Below are positions 39,187 through 39,311 of a DNA stretch of 39,311 nucleotides, one piece after another. The stretch spans positions 653 to 39,963 of the forward strand of contig NZ_JEMA01001049.1 in the NCBI RefSeq assembly GCF_001589285.1. Reading direction: 5' to 3'. Every line of letters begins with the position of its first letter. Positions within the stretch are counted from its first letter, which is position 1. The position numbers and the translations under genes are program-made. The notes below the pieces were generated by a model. It was not told the DNA's origin and did not search any database. It saw only the letters and a list, made by a program, of their open reading frames with translations. This stretch comes from Sorangium cellulosum. GTDB lineage: Bacteria > Myxococcota_A > Polyangia > Polyangiales > Polyangiaceae.

Positions 39187-39311
39187 GGGCCAGCGACCTC
39201 CCGGCTCGCGGAGGGAAGCGGGGCGAGCTCCGCGGCGAGCGACACCGACCCGGCGAGCGCAGGGGCCGGCGTGGGCTGGGAGCCCGGCGCGGGCTGGGAG
39301 CCCGGCTCGGC
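39183..39311 (-). CDS. C-terminal end of an unidentified CDS
   Basis: The minus-strand frame entering from the right edge is open for 42 codons and ends in a TGA that overlaps the peptidase GTG by 4 bp. This overlap is the main reason to treat it as a real gene end. The visible part is Pro/Ala/Ser-rich with a duplicated PGSQP hexapeptide and carries no family information. Confidence 0.4.
   Translation of the reverse strand, partial: AEPGSQPAPGSQPTPAPALAGSVSLAAELAPLPSASREVAGP
39270..39305. repeat. 18-bp tandem duplication near the right edge
   Basis: Bases 39270-39287 and 39288-39305 are 18-mers in tandem differing at one position. They encode a PGSQP-type hexapeptide twice in the partial frame. 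Confidence 0.8.

Noticed and set aside
1-39311. tRNA, rRNA, CRISPR array, insertion sequence or prophage
   Set aside because: No cloverleaf-like sequence, conserved rRNA stretch, spaced repeat array or transposase/integrase frame was recognised while reading. A covariance-model scan was not possible.

Overview
The window looks like chromosomal DNA of a large-genome, very GC-rich myxobacterium, most likely a Sorangium/Polyangiales relative. The basis is strong G/C third-position bias (which produces long antisense open frames), a MYXO-CTERM-type tail on a multiheme cytochrome, a lipoprotein with the Cys-rich CYxGPxGTxGVG module common in Sorangium proteins, and exopolysaccharide (EPS) genes built like those of Myxococcus. 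No rRNA, tRNA, CRISPR array or insertion sequence was recognised.

Layout. (1) 1-3.5 kb: the 3' end of a HEAT-repeat/cyclophilin protein, a membrane GT2 glycosyltransferase with a possible leaderless promoter, and a YdcF/SanA-like DUF218 protein. (2) 3.6-7.0 kb, minus strand: a PQQ-type sugar dehydrogenase lipoprotein followed by a five-heme cytochrome c with a MYXO-CTERM tail, a plausible periplasmic or surface sugar-oxidation pair. (3) 7.1-15.4 kb: a complete ebo cluster, split into eboA-eboB-eboF (plus strand) and eboD-eboE-eboC (minus strand, coupled by ATGA overlaps). The two arms converge on a lower-GC beta-propeller-like lipoprotein gene. (4) 15.6-37.2 kb: an EPS locus. It encodes a short OPX/Wza-like lipoprotein, a Wzx flippase, a UDP-sugar dehydrogenase, an outer-membrane beta-barrel, a Wzc split into a Wzz-like protein and a BY-kinase-like ATPase, an initiating sugar transferase, a Wzy polymerase/ligase, an SGNH hydrolase, a heparinase II/III-like lipoprotein, an NAD-dependent epimerase, a Gfo/Idh oxidoreductase and a GT4 glycosyltransferase. 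Interleaved are an FHA-PP2C phosphatase, a STAS antagonist and an RsbW-like kinase, together the parts of a partner-switch regulator. (5) 37.4-39.3 kb: a small STAS-like protein, a P1-family (DmpA/BapA) self-processing peptidase, and the tail of one more gene entering from the right edge.

The most notable points are the split ebo cluster with its inserted lipoprotein, the partner-switch module embedded in the EPS genes, the short-OPX plus beta-barrel export arrangement, the atypical BY-kinase-like ATPase with an SPPSL-repeat linker, and recurring 18-bp tandem duplications at several loci. Functional statements are family-based inferences from reading the sequence; no database search was run.
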